In this document: positions 5,839-13,214 of the stretch, one piece after another
Layout: every line of letters begins with the position of its first letter
How positions within the stretch are numbered: the stretch's first letter is position 1
DNA from: JAPOKJ01 sp043767985
GTDB lineage: Bacteria; Pseudomonadota; Gammaproteobacteria; Burkholderiales; Burkholderiaceae_E
Direction of reading: 5' to 3'
Assembly: GCA_043767985.1 (NCBI GenBank)
Contig: JAYVKZ010000150.1
Span: 1 to 16,417, forward strand
DNA length: 16,417 bases
Program-made: the position numbers and the translations under genes
Notes under the pieces: model-generated
What the model was told of the DNA's origin: nothing
Database searches by the model: none
Seen by the model: only the letters and a program-made list of their open reading frames with translations

Positions 5839-7008
5839 ATGCAGGCACGTAGACAATTCTTGGTTTTGGTGGGCGGCGGTATGGTGTTGGCAGCAGGGTC
5901 GGGGGCAAAAGCAGGCATCTATCCCGACAAAGCCGTTGAAGCTTGGCTCCCGCCCTCGGGTGAGCTTGAGATTCGGCGCTGGGTCCTAGCGCATGGCCTC
6001 TTGGCCCCGAACCCACACAATCGCCAGCCCTGGATCGCCGACTTACGTCGTGAGGGTGAGATCACACTCATTTGTGATGGCGAACGTTTGCTGCCCGAGA
6101 CCGACCCTTACGGCCGTCAAATCTTGATTGGTTGTGGCGCTTTCCTTGAGCTCGCGGCGCTTGCCGCCGCCGAGCGCGGCTATGCCGCTGAGATCAGCCT
6201 GTTCCCAAACGGCGAACCCGCGCTAAACGAGTTACCCAGACGCGCAGTCGTGGCGCGTATCAAGCTCGAAAAAAGCGAAGCACTCAAACCTGATCCGCTC
6301 TTTGCTTTTATACGTGGTCGCCACACCAATAAAGCTGCTTATGATTCTTCAAAAAAAGTGCCGGCTGAGCATGTGAAGGCATTGACCCAGGTCGCTGCCA
6401 GCTTCTCCGCTTCAGCTGCGTCGCTCAACGGCATTTTGGAAGACAGCACCAAAATGCAAAAAATGCGTGACATCAATCGCCTGGCTTACGAAATTGAACT
6501 CACCACTCCAAGGACATACCTTGAATCCGCCAAGCTATTTCGAGTGGGGCCCAGAGAAATTAAACAGCACCGCGACGGCATTTCGATCATGGGCCTGGTG
6601 CCCAGAATCATGAGCGCCGTTGGGATGTTCAACCGCTTTGAGATACCCGTCAAGGGAAGCTCGAACTTTAAGCAAGTCATGGATCGTTGGCTTCCCTTTG
6701 AGACGGGTAGCGGTTATTTGTGGATGGCGACTCCAGGAAACACCCGCAAAGCTCAAGTCGAATGTGGACGAGCTTACGTGCGTACTCATTTGCTCGCAAC
6801 CTCCTTAAAGATCGACATGCATCCTCTGTCGCAGGCAGTTCAAGAGTTTGTCGAAGTCCAGGCTCAAAACCAAGCCATGTACGCCCTGCTGGAACTCGAC
6901 CCTACGAAAGTCACTTTGCAAATGGTTGCACGCATTGGATATGGTGCCAAACCTGTTGAAGGCTCACCTCGAAGGGATATGGAGCGCGGCATGCTGCTCA
7001 AAGCTTAA
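5839..7008 (+). CDS. twin-arginine nitroreductase-fold protein (Acg-like)
   Basis: A 389-residue protein from the ATG at 5839; an ATG at 5818 adds seven residues, and the longer frame back to 5635 lies inside the LysR gene and is rejected. The N-terminus ARRQFLVLVGGGMVLAAGS is a twin-arginine signal (R-R-Q-F-L), predicting export of a folded, cofactor-loaded protein. The mature part has a nitroreductase FMN motif LAPNPHNRQPW (~55-65), a second nitroreductase half with AFIRGRHTNKAAYD, and a late segment TSLKIDMHPLSQAVQEF and a C-terminal RIGYGAKP, as in the long Acg/Rv2032-like nitroreductase family. Predicted: FMN-binding, periplasmic or membrane-associated; substrate unknown and catalysis not assured, since several Acg-like proteins are thought to sequester FMN. 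Divergent from LysR, which may regulate it. Confidence 0.85.
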   Translation: MQARRQFLVLVGGGMVLAAGSGAKAGIYPDKAVEAWLPPSGELEIRRWVLAHGLLAPNPHNRQPWIADLRREGEITLICDGERLLPETDPYGRQILIGCGAFLELAALAAAERGYAAEISLFPNGEPALNELPRRAVVARIKLEKSEALKPDPLFAFIRGRHTNKAAYDSSKKVPAEHVKALTQVAASFSASAASLNGILEDSTKMQKMRDINRLAYEIELTTPRTYLESAKLFRVGPREIKQHRDGISIMGLVPRIMSAVGMFNRFEIPVKGSSNFKQVMDRWLPFETGSGYLWMATPGNTRKAQVECGRAYVRTHLLATSLKIDMHPLSQAVQEFVEVQAQNQAMYALLELDPTKVTLQMVARIGYGAKPVEGSPRRDMERGMLLKA

Positions 7009-7013
7009 ACGCC

Positions 7014-7394
7014 ATGCCCGGAGAACCGCCCACTTTTTCGCCAGCCTTAGTCTCTCGCGGAAAGGCCCTTCGGCTTAAGAACTTCTTGAGCGAGCAAAAC
7101 GTAGCTCTGCCTCGCGTTTTTCATCAAATCGCCAAAACGCCAGAGGAAGCTAACGAATCTCGCGTCTCAGGAAGTATATTGTTGGAGGCTTTGGAGGCCG
7201 CCATGCGCGCTTCACGGCGGCCTTCTTTACCCATCGATTTCGGATCAACCATTAGTGCGTCCGATCTGGGGATCTACGGTATGGTGATTCGGAGCGCCAC
7301 CACGATGGGCCGTCGATTTGAGGCTCGTAGACACTCTCCACGCCATTTTCTAAATGGCCCAGGAACCCTAAATGGTTGCTGGTGGCAAGCTTAG
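7014..7394 (+). pseudogene. AraC-family regulator remnant (N-terminal ligand domain only)
   Basis: The open frame of 126 codons resembles the N-terminal arabinose-binding-like domain of AraC-type regulators: residues ~17-30 form the first helix (KALRLKNFLSEQNV), followed by the SRVSGSILLEALEAAMRASR segment and then LPIDFGSTISASDLGIYGMVIRSATTMGRRFEA, matching the family pattern G..I...DLG..GY....S.TLG.AL. Similarity stops near residue 103 (about base 7322); the remaining codons look like out-of-frame sequence. The rest of the ligand domain and the C-terminal double helix-turn-helix DNA-binding domain (about 220 residues) are missing, so it cannot act as a normal regulator. It starts 5 bp after the nitroreductase stop with no evident ribosome site. 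The truncation point meets a second gene fragment on the other strand. Confidence 0.65.
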
Positions 7395-7545
7395 GATAGG
7401 ACGTCAACGCGGGGGGATCCGCGCTCAAGGTTGAGCAAGCTGAAAGCCAGAGAGGCATGCCCGCTGCGAGCGGCGCTTTGCCGACTAACGGCGCACTGCT
7501 TGCTGATAGCCCTTTCACAACGTCGCGTCGGTTCGTCAGTGTCAT
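7252..7545 (-). pseudogene. 5' fragment of an exported (Tat-like/lipoprotein-like) protein
   Basis: From the ATG at 7545, preceded by GGGA about 9 nt upstream, the frame gives MTLTNRRDVVKGLSASSA, then APLAAGMPLWLSAC and STLS: a twin-arginine-like n-region, a hydrophobic stretch, and a Cys after LSA that could be a lipobox. Residues to about 70 (LATSNHLGFLGHLENGVES) look protein-like; beyond roughly base 7335 the frame crosses into the antisense of the AraC remnant and loses meaning (YRRSPDRTH). I do not recognise the full-length family. It is most simply read as the surviving start of a gene whose 3' part was deleted, the deletion joining it tail-to-tail with the AraC fragment. Confidence 0.5.
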
Positions 7546-7760
7546 TTTAAAATTCCCAAATTGGATTGTTTGAGAAAATATTGTGACCTTAAGTACGAAC
7601 AATGTCGTTGACTTAAGCGGCCAGTTCGATGACCCATCGGACTATGACCAGCGCTTGAGCTTCGCGAAAGGGTAGCGTGTCGCCAGTTCGAATACTCGCC
7701 TATTCGTACTACATGCGATGATTGAACCCTAATCAATCGGCAGTGTGCTGATCGGCAAAT

Positions 7761-7775
7761 GCGCGCGAAGCGCGC
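7761..7775. repeat. GCGCGC-GAA-GCGCGC hairpin
   Basis: Perfect 6-bp GC-only arms with a GAA loop in the leader before the aldo/keto reductase. It is not followed by T residues, so it is not a standard intrinsic terminator; it could be a leader RNA hairpin. Confidence 0.6.
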
Positions 7776-7778
7776 CCT

Positions 7779-7802
7779 TCAGCAATTCAATCAGCAATTC
7801 AA
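7779..7802. repeat. tandem 12-bp direct repeat
   Basis: TCAGCAATTCAA occurs twice head-to-tail, ending 20 bp before the aldo/keto reductase ATG. It could be a replication-slippage duplication or paired regulator half-sites. Confidence 0.8.
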
Positions 7803-7822
7803 CCATTAATAGTCCAAACAAA

Positions 7823-8908
7823 ATGAGCCTTAACCAATACCGTACCTTAGGCCGCTCAGGCTTGGTTGTTAGCCCCGCCACCCTCGGAACGATGACTTTC
7901 GGTAATCAAGCGTGGGGTTCCTCCGATGAGGTGAGTCGCCAAGTCTTTGACACTTATTTAGACGCCGGTGGAAACTCCATTGACACTGCCGATGTGTATG
8001 CGGGCGGTCGCTGCGAAACGCTCATTGGCAGCTTCGTGAAGGAACGAAAGCTGCGCGATCAACTAATATTGGCGACTAAGTTTTCATTCAATGGCTCATC
8101 CGGTAACCCGCTTTCAGGCGGCAATGGCAGAAAGAATATTTACAGGGCGTTAGAAGGGTCGCTGCGCCGCTTACAAACCGACTATATCGATCTCTACTGG
8201 TTACACGCCTATGACTCGGTGACCCCTGTCGACGAAGTGCTACAAACCCTCGGCGATCTGGTACGCGCAGGCAAGATCCGCTATTTCGGCTTCTCAGATA
8301 TACCTGCTTGGTATGCCGCAAAAGCAGCGACCTTAGCCTCGGTGCATCAACTTCCCGGACCTATCGCCATGCAACTGGAATATTCCTTGGTAGAGCGCAG
8401 CATCGAGAGAGAACATGTACCTGTAGCGCAGGAATGCGGTCTCGGCGTGATGCCTTGGAGCCCGTTAGCTGGAGGTTTTTTAACGGGGAAATATACGCCA
8501 GAGAGCCTTCTAAAAAACTCGGCCAATAGTTCTGCACAAATCGCAAAGCAACCGGGTCGGCTCAGCGGCCCAAATCCGTTTCAAGGTCCCTACACAAAAT
8601 TCACCGCACGCAATTGGCAAATTCTCAATAAACTCTCAGAAGTTGCATTAGGGATTGGTCGGGCTCCTTCCCAAGTGGCTCTAGCTTGGGCGTTCGCGCA
8701 ACCAAGAATATCATCTTTGATTCTTGGAGCAAGCTCTGTTGCTCAGTTGCAAGACAATGTTGCCGCATTATCGGTACATCTTAACCAGGAGCAGTTGCAA
8801 ACATTGGACGAGGCGAGCGCACTCGACTTGGCCTTTCCTTATGGCTTGATGACGCCATCGGGCAGCCGTATGATTTTCGGAGGCTGTGAGGTCGAGGGGT
8901 GGAACTAA
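7823..8908 (+). CDS. aldo/keto reductase
   Basis: A 361-residue NADPH-dependent aldo/keto reductase from the ATG at 7823 (MSLNQYRTLGRSGLVVSP); the open frame reaches back to a GTG at 7745 but those 26 codons cross the repeats and are not family-like. The catalytic tetrad is visible: Asp54 (SIDTADVY), Tyr59, Lys86 (ILATKFSFN) and His128 (YWLHAYD). Further landmarks are LGTMTFGNQAWG near the N-terminus, MQLEYSLVERSIE, GLGVMPWSPLAGGFLTGKY and LILGASSVAQLQDNVAAL in the cofactor-binding end. The family reduces aldehydes and ketones with NADPH; substrate unknown. It stands alone on the plus strand between the decay zone and the convergent RNB gene, stops only 4 bp apart, with no evident terminator. 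No good ribosome site is seen. Confidence 0.93.
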   Translation: MSLNQYRTLGRSGLVVSPATLGTMTFGNQAWGSSDEVSRQVFDTYLDAGGNSIDTADVYAGGRCETLIGSFVKERKLRDQLILATKFSFNGSSGNPLSGGNGRKNIYRALEGSLRRLQTDYIDLYWLHAYDSVTPVDEVLQTLGDLVRAGKIRYFGFSDIPAWYAAKAATLASVHQLPGPIAMQLEYSLVERSIEREHVPVAQECGLGVMPWSPLAGGFLTGKYTPESLLKNSANSSAQIAKQPGRLSGPNPFQGPYTKFTARNWQILNKLSEVALGIGRAPSQVALAWAFAQPRISSLILGASSVAQLQDNVAALSVHLNQEQLQTLDEASALDLAFPYGLMTPSGSRMIFGGCEVEGWN

Positions 8909-8912
8909 TGCG

Positions 8913-10355
8913 CTAGGGCACTAAGACTAATTCAATATCATTGACATTCGATCCCACCACCCTAACTCTAAGTTGAGCGCCAACCTTGCCCGCAAGATTG
9001 CGGTCAACGCGTATGCGTCTCAGCACGGCAGGCTTGTCGACTTGCACTTGCCAACTACCAATTGCAACATCAGCAATTGTGGCGTATAGCTCGCTACCAA
9101 CGAGTGGAAGAAGCATGTGGGACTCGATCAAATCAATCGACTCTCGGCTCACTACGGCCGCGCGCCGCTCCGCACCTTCCATGATTGGCGGCAACAAGGC
9201 CAGCGTCGGCAACAAGGCTTGAACGGCAGCCTCATCTTTCGCAAACTGCGCCACCAGCAGATCCAGGACGTAACGATCCGCCAGTCTCCTCATCGGTGCG
9301 GTTGCATGCGCATAGCTTGCCGCGATGGCCGCATGCCATGGCTTAGCGAGTTGCGCAGAATTTTTCTTTTTCTCATCGGCAGTGATATTCGGAATTGGAT
9401 ATTGCAGATAGCGTGCCCCGCCACCCATGCGACGAATCGCCTGACTAAATTCAAGATGCTTTGCGTTGTCAATTTCAAGTCGCTCCACCACGCCGTGGAG
9501 TGTTTCAGTAATTTCCCAGGGAATGTTCAAAGCTTGGGCCAAACGACGAAGTTGCTTAATTTGGAAAGCGTCAGGCTCATCCATCACCCGAAAAAGTCCT
9601 ACACCAGTTTCAAGAAACTGAGTCGCCACCGCGAGATTTGTGGCCAGAGATAGCGCGGCATTTCTGTGCTCACTGAGGCGCTTGGGTGCAAACTCGAGAC
9701 GCAGTCCGCCCGGCGCTGAAGGGTCGATCACCACCTCCTGCTCGGCACGATCCACTCTAAACGCGCCTCTTTTCAACTCGGCGTCAGCAATTCGCCTGGC
9801 CAGCTCGATAGTATCTGGAGAGAGATCATAATCGCTAACGTTCTCGTAGGCTAGTTTTGCGCGGCTTCGCACCGTGGCGCGCTCCACGTTGCGCAAACGA
9901 GAAATGCCGGCGGAGTCCACTTGAACGGTGAGCAACACCGCAGGCCGGGGTCCATCAGGCAAGAGGCTGGCGCGCTGCTTCGAGAGTATGCGCGGGTAAA
10001 GCGGGATGCTGCCATCGGGGCAATACACTGTGACCCCTCGTTGAAAAGCCTGTGCCTCGATCTCACCACCACGGGGCACAAAAGCGCCGATATCGGCAAT
10101 GGCATAGAGCAAGACCAGCATATCGCCGTCGCGGCATACTGAAAACGCCTGATCCAGGTCGGTGCTGGAGGCCGGATCAAGGGTCACAAACGCGATGTCG
10201 GTAGCGTCTCGGCGTGGCAGCGTAGTATCAATGACTGCAGCCTCGGCAAGGCTTTGCAGATACACATCGGCCGATTCCTCTTCTGGAACTTGATGGGCAG
10301 CGCGAACTGCCTTAAACCCTTCAGTGAGTTGCCGTTCAATGACTGATGGACTCAT
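8913..10355 (-). CDS. RNB-domain exoribonuclease (RNase II/R superfamily)
   Basis: A 480-residue protein from the ATG at 10355, with GGAAG (10366-10370) as ribosome site; a TTG six codons earlier is less likely. The RNB catalytic domain begins almost at once: TLDPASSTDLDQAF places metal-binding acids at D60, D66 and D68, with Gln69 where E. coli RNase II has a fourth Asp (D210). YAIADIGAFVPRGGEIEAQAFQRGVTVY, PLYPRILSKQRASLLPDGPRPA, LFRVMDEPD and YAHATAPMRRLADR (the conserved Arg region) all fit. The family degrades RNA 3' to 5' processively. Unlike RNase II or R, there are no N-terminal cold-shock domains and no clear Lys-rich tail; the last ~70 residues may be a reduced OB-like end. It is the last gene of a probable three-gene unit. 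Specific RNA targets are unknown. Confidence 0.93.
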   Translation of the reverse strand: MSPSVIERQLTEGFKAVRAAHQVPEEESADVYLQSLAEAAVIDTTLPRRDATDIAFVTLDPASSTDLDQAFSVCRDGDMLVLLYAIADIGAFVPRGGEIEAQAFQRGVTVYCPDGSIPLYPRILSKQRASLLPDGPRPAVLLTVQVDSAGISRLRNVERATVRSRAKLAYENVSDYDLSPDTIELARRIADAELKRGAFRVDRAEQEVVIDPSAPGGLRLEFAPKRLSEHRNAALSLATNLAVATQFLETGVGLFRVMDEPDAFQIKQLRRLAQALNIPWEITETLHGVVERLEIDNAKHLEFSQAIRRMGGGARYLQYPIPNITADEKKKNSAQLAKPWHAAIAASYAHATAPMRRLADRYVLDLLVAQFAKDEAAVQALLPTLALLPPIMEGAERRAAVVSRESIDLIESHMLLPLVGSELYATIADVAIGSWQVQVDKPAVLRRIRVDRNLAGKVGAQLRVRVVGSNVNDIELVLVP

Positions 10356-10416
10356 TTTTAACTTACTTCCCAATGCGAGGTCATCAATTCTCAGCTTTCA
10401 TGTGTGCAGCTTATCT

Positions 10417-10701
10417 TTAAAATTTTAGGCCTACGACTTCAAGCATCACTTGCCCCGTGGTGCACACAAACCATAAGGGTACTGCGGCGAAAACGGCAAT
10501 CAGTGCCAACGTCTTCTGGCCCTTTAACAGAAACAAGAGCGCTGCGAGCGCAGGAATCGCCGCAGAAAAGAGTATCCAAAAAAGCCAGCGATTCAGGCTG
10601 CTCGTATCGTCGGCCTGAATGATGAAGCTGCCGAACTTCCACAGACCCACTAATGCCGCTGCGTTGATCAGCACTGACCCGACGAGAACGCGATGACGCA
10701 T
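10417..10701 (-). CDS. small membrane protein, three predicted helices
   Basis: A 94-residue hydrophobic protein that I do not recognise. Predicted membrane segments are about residues 5-28 (VLVGSVLINAAALVGLWKFG), 39-59 (WLFWILFSAAIPALAALLFLL) and 64-82 (TLALIAVFAAVPLWFVC), with a short polar loop containing QADDTSSLN between the first two. Its ATG (10701-10699) directly follows the TAG stop of the upstream gene (10704-10702), zero spacing, so the two are probably translationally coupled. The RNB gene starts 61 bp downstream on the same strand. The inner membrane is the likely location; function unknown. Confidence 0.75.
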   Translation of the reverse strand: MRHRVLVGSVLINAAALVGLWKFGSFIIQADDTSSLNRWLFWILFSAAIPALAALLFLLKGQKTLALIAVFAAVPLWFVCTTGQVMLEVVGLKF

Positions 10702-11004
10702 CTAAACCAAAGCGTTGAGATGCGCAATCGCCACCCAGCCCGTTTCGCCTTTGCACTTACCGGAGGTGATTTTGACCTTGGCCGCATTCAGCCCTTTGAG
10801 CGCTTCTATTTTTGCGGCGATATTGATGATCAAGGCGCGATCACCGACGCTTGGCTGACAGGCATGGATCGCACTTCGATCAAATGATTCGTCGGAGTGA
10901 AGCTGCGCGCCACTCAAGAACTGGGCCTCGCGCACTTCGCCTGTGGCGGGCAGGCAAGCGAACATCAAAAGACTGGAGGTCAAAATAAAATTCAAAATCG
11001 CCAT
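10702..11004 (-). CDS. small secreted/lipoprotein-like protein of unknown function
   Basis: One hundred residues from the ATG at 11004; a TTG start at 11028 adds eight. The N-terminus AILNFILTSSLLMFACLPATG is a signal peptide; cleavage after ATG or a weak lipobox at Cys17 (LMFAC) are both possible. The mature ~75 residues have two Cys (HACQPSVGDRALI and SGKCKGETGW) that could form a disulphide, and the end KCKGETGWVAIAHLNAL looks like the last strands of a bacterial SH3-like domain (G.TGWV...YL). Predicted periplasmic. First gene of a tight unit with the membrane protein and RNB ribonuclease, and divergent from the dioxygenase gene at 11091. Family not recognised; the SH3-like reading is tentative. 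Confidence 0.7.
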   Translation of the reverse strand: MAILNFILTSSLLMFACLPATGEVREAQFLSGAQLHSDESFDRSAIHACQPSVGDRALIINIAAKIEALKGLNAAKVKITSGKCKGETGWVAIAHLNALV

Positions 11005-11090
11005 CGCACCACCACATGATCTAGACAAGAAAGCATCCAGCCTCGTTACAATCTACTGCTCGAGACCGACCTGCGCAAATATAACAGCCC

Positions 11091-11876
11091 ATGAGCCAAT
11101 TAGAAATTCTCCCGATTTCGACCAAGCTAGACAAGCTTGCCGAGCAACTAGCCAGCGCGGGCTATGCGATCCTGAGTGCGACCAGTGTCTGTGCTTGGGC
11201 TGGTTGCACGCTAGAGAGCCTAAATGCACTGGCACCCAGTTGGCATACGATGCCGAGCGATCAATACCTCAAGGACGGCGGAAAATATAGGAGGCGTAGG
11301 CACTCTTCCTTCATCTATTCTGAGAATGGCCTTTTGGAGGCCCCTCATCGCGCCCATTGGCAGCCAACCACTTATAACGCTTTGCATGGCGGCATGAATC
11401 GTTGGTTTGAGCCCATACCGCAGGAAGTTAAGAGCACGGTTGCTTGGACCGGCTTGATGGAGGCTTTTGCGAAAACGTCTATCCAGCTACGCAGCCGGAC
11501 GACGGGAAGCGAAGCTGCCTCTAGGCAGTGTATGGAGGCTCATCAATTTCGCATTGACACGACCCACGGTATTGGTCGACCAACACCGGAAGGAGCGCAC
11601 CGCGACGGTGTCGATCTGGTCGGGGTATTTCTCGTATCCCGCAAAGGTATCAAGGGCGGTGAAACCCGAGTGTTTGATGCGGCTGGGCGCTCGGGCGAGC
11701 GGTTTACTTTGCAAGAGCCTTGGTCCCTTTTGTTGCTGGACGACGAAAAAGTGATCCATGAAACCACCCCTATTCAACCCACAGAGGCTGGCGGTTACCG
11801 CGACACCCTGGTCATCACCAGCAGGCAAGGTACTTTTCTCGACGAGTTGACGGGGGGCTTGGACGGAACGACATAG
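11091..11876 (+). CDS. 2-oxoglutarate/Fe(II) dioxygenase, L-isoleucine-4-hydroxylase-like family
   Basis: A 261-residue protein of the 2OG-Fe_Oxy_2 type (the family that includes Bacillus L-isoleucine 4-hydroxylase). Iron ligands are seen as H170-x-D172 (PEGAHRDGVDLVGVFLV) and H223 (DDEKVIHETTPI), with Arg237 (GGYRDTLVITS) for the 2-oxoglutarate carboxylate. The N-terminal part contains the family-like YRRRRHSSFIYSENG, HWQPTTYNALHGGMNRWFEP and EAHQFRID. Expected reaction: hydroxylation of a small substrate, by analogy a free amino acid, with decarboxylation of 2-oxoglutarate; the substrate cannot be read from sequence. A TATAAC (11080-11085) lies 5 bp before the ATG and no ribosome site is seen, so the message might be leaderless. 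It is an isolated plus-strand gene, divergent from the small secreted protein. Confidence 0.9.
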   Translation: MSQLEILPISTKLDKLAEQLASAGYAILSATSVCAWAGCTLESLNALAPSWHTMPSDQYLKDGGKYRRRRHSSFIYSENGLLEAPHRAHWQPTTYNALHGGMNRWFEPIPQEVKSTVAWTGLMEAFAKTSIQLRSRTTGSEAASRQCMEAHQFRIDTTHGIGRPTPEGAHRDGVDLVGVFLVSRKGIKGGETRVFDAAGRSGERFTLQEPWSLLLLDDEKVIHETTPIQPTEAGGYRDTLVITSRQGTFLDELTGGLDGTT

Positions 11877-11937
11877 CTCAATGCCAGCTTACAAGGAATA
11901 AGATGCTCTGACCGTACTTTTTTTAGCCTGAGCAACC

Positions 11938-13143
11938 ATGAACAGATTCACCGTCAAACGTTCTGCATTGAAAGCCTCGCTCGCTGGCGTCGTGGGGGCC
12001 AGCTTCCTGCCGCGCGCGCAGGCCCAGAAAAAGTACGGGCCAGGCGTCAGCGACAGCGAGATCAAGATTGGGCAGACACTGCCCTACAGTGGCCCGGCCT
12101 CGGCCTATGGACAGCTCGGTCGAGCACAGCTCGCGTACTTCAAATCGCTCAATGACCGTGGCGGTATCAATGGCCGCAAAATCAATCTGATCAGCCTGGA
12201 TGACGGTTTTAGTCCACCCAAGGCGGTTGAGCAAACTCGCCGACTAGTGGAGCAAGATGAAGTTGCACTGATCTTTGGCACACTGGGCACGCCTTTGAAT
12301 CTAGCGATTCGCCAATATCTGAATGCCAAGAAAGTACCTCAGTTATTCATCGCAGCGGGTTCCGTACGTTTCGCTGACCCTGTGGCGTTTCCTTGGACCA
12401 TGGGCTGGCAGCCCACTTTACGTGGCGAGGCGATGTTCTACGCCAAGAGCATTTTGGCGACGCGCCCCAATGCCAAGATTGCTGCCATTTTTCAGGATGA
12501 TGATTTTGGTAAGGAAATGGTCGCAGGCCTCAAAGAGGGGCTCGCAGACAAGGCAGCGATGCTGATCAGCACTGAGAGCTTCCAGGCGACTGACCCGACT
12601 ATCGACTCGCAAATTATCACCATGAAGGGCACAGGGGCCGATACCGTGATGCTGTTTACTTATGCCAAACAAGCGGCGCAGGCGATTCGCAAAATTGCCG
12701 ATCTGGGCTGGAAAGCGGACGTGTATCTGCACCTTGGATCGGCCTCGGTGGGAGCAACCTTACAGCCCGCCGGGCTCGATAAATCCGTAGGCGTCAAAAC
12801 TGCAGGCTTTATTAAGGACCCGACCGATCCGCAATGGGCCAATGACGCGGAATTGGCACCATTTTTCGAATGGATGAAGAAGTACATGCCCGAGGCCAAC
12901 ATCACCGACAGCCTCAACATTTCTGGCTATGCTTTCGCGCAAACCATGGAGCAAGTGCTCAGGCAATGCGGCGATGACCTCACCCGAGAGAATATCCTCA
13001 AACAAGCCAGTAATTTACGCGATGTGCGCATTGGAGCATTGTTACCGGGTAGCCTCATTGCGACCAGTCCGAGCGACTACCGCGTGGTTGAGCATATGGT
13101 GTTGCAACGCTTTGATGGGCGAGTTTGGCAGTTGGTGAAGTGA
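11938..13143 (+). CDS. ABC transporter substrate-binding protein, branched-chain amino acid (LivK) type
   Basis: A 401-residue type I periplasmic binding protein. Residues 1-29 (FTVKRSALKASLAGVVGASF, ending at RAQAQ) are a signal peptide cleaved after AQA. The mature start EIKIGQTLPYSGPASAYGQLG, followed by YFKSLNDRGGINGRKINLISLDDG and PPKAVEQTRRLVEQDEVALIFGTLG, is diagnostic of the LivJ/LivK-like family. It would bind an amino acid, amide or aromatic/short organic acid in the periplasm and deliver it to a LivHMGF-type ABC permease. No permease or ATPase gene is present here, so it is an orphan receptor. It may be co-transcribed with the outer-membrane protein and sulfatase that follow. A T7 run lies at about 11919-11925 but has no stem before it. 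Confidence 0.94.
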   Translation: MNRFTVKRSALKASLAGVVGASFLPRAQAQKKYGPGVSDSEIKIGQTLPYSGPASAYGQLGRAQLAYFKSLNDRGGINGRKINLISLDDGFSPPKAVEQTRRLVEQDEVALIFGTLGTPLNLAIRQYLNAKKVPQLFIAAGSVRFADPVAFPWTMGWQPTLRGEAMFYAKSILATRPNAKIAAIFQDDDFGKEMVAGLKEGLADKAAMLISTESFQATDPTIDSQIITMKGTGADTVMLFTYAKQAAQAIRKIADLGWKADVYLHLGSASVGATLQPAGLDKSVGVKTAGFIKDPTDPQWANDAELAPFFEWMKKYMPEANITDSLNISGYAFAQTMEQVLRQCGDDLTRENILKQASNLRDVRIGALLPGSLIATSPSDYRVVEHMVLQRFDGRVWQLVK

Positions 13144-13214
13144 GAAATATAACTGTTTTAGGACGATGCTCGATATTTCTGAACCGGGATTCGCTATGTC
13201 GTCGCTTGCTCGGC

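Larger units (their letters stand above)
7546..7822. other. non-coding gap with small repeats, decay zone
   Basis: This gap between the exported-protein fragment and the aldo/keto reductase has no convincing gene. It contains a 10-bp direct repeat GCCAGTTCGA (7620-7629 and 7682-7691), a GC-rich hairpin and a tandem 12-bp repeat annotated separately. A 30-codon GTG frame at about 7583-7675 is not recognisable. I see no clear -35/-10 pair for either flanking gene. Confidence 0.5.

Noticed and set aside
5727..5918. 64-residue N-terminal extension of LysR
   Set aside because: LysR proteins start close to the helix-turn-helix; the extension covers the dyads and the divergent gene start. Its RQTQDRLP stretch looked like a dispersed-repeat translation but no second copy is seen.
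7620..7691. Direct repeat GCCAGTTCGA as an attachment site or mobile-element footprint
   Set aside because: Only 10 bp, 62 bp apart, with no integrase or transposase and no flanking structure.
11919..11925. T7 run as an intrinsic terminator after the dioxygenase gene
   Set aside because: No stable stem precedes it.
13125..13214. TTG start for the barrel protein
   Set aside because: It overlaps the LivK-type gene and puts 30 odd residues before a clean signal peptide starting at 13215.
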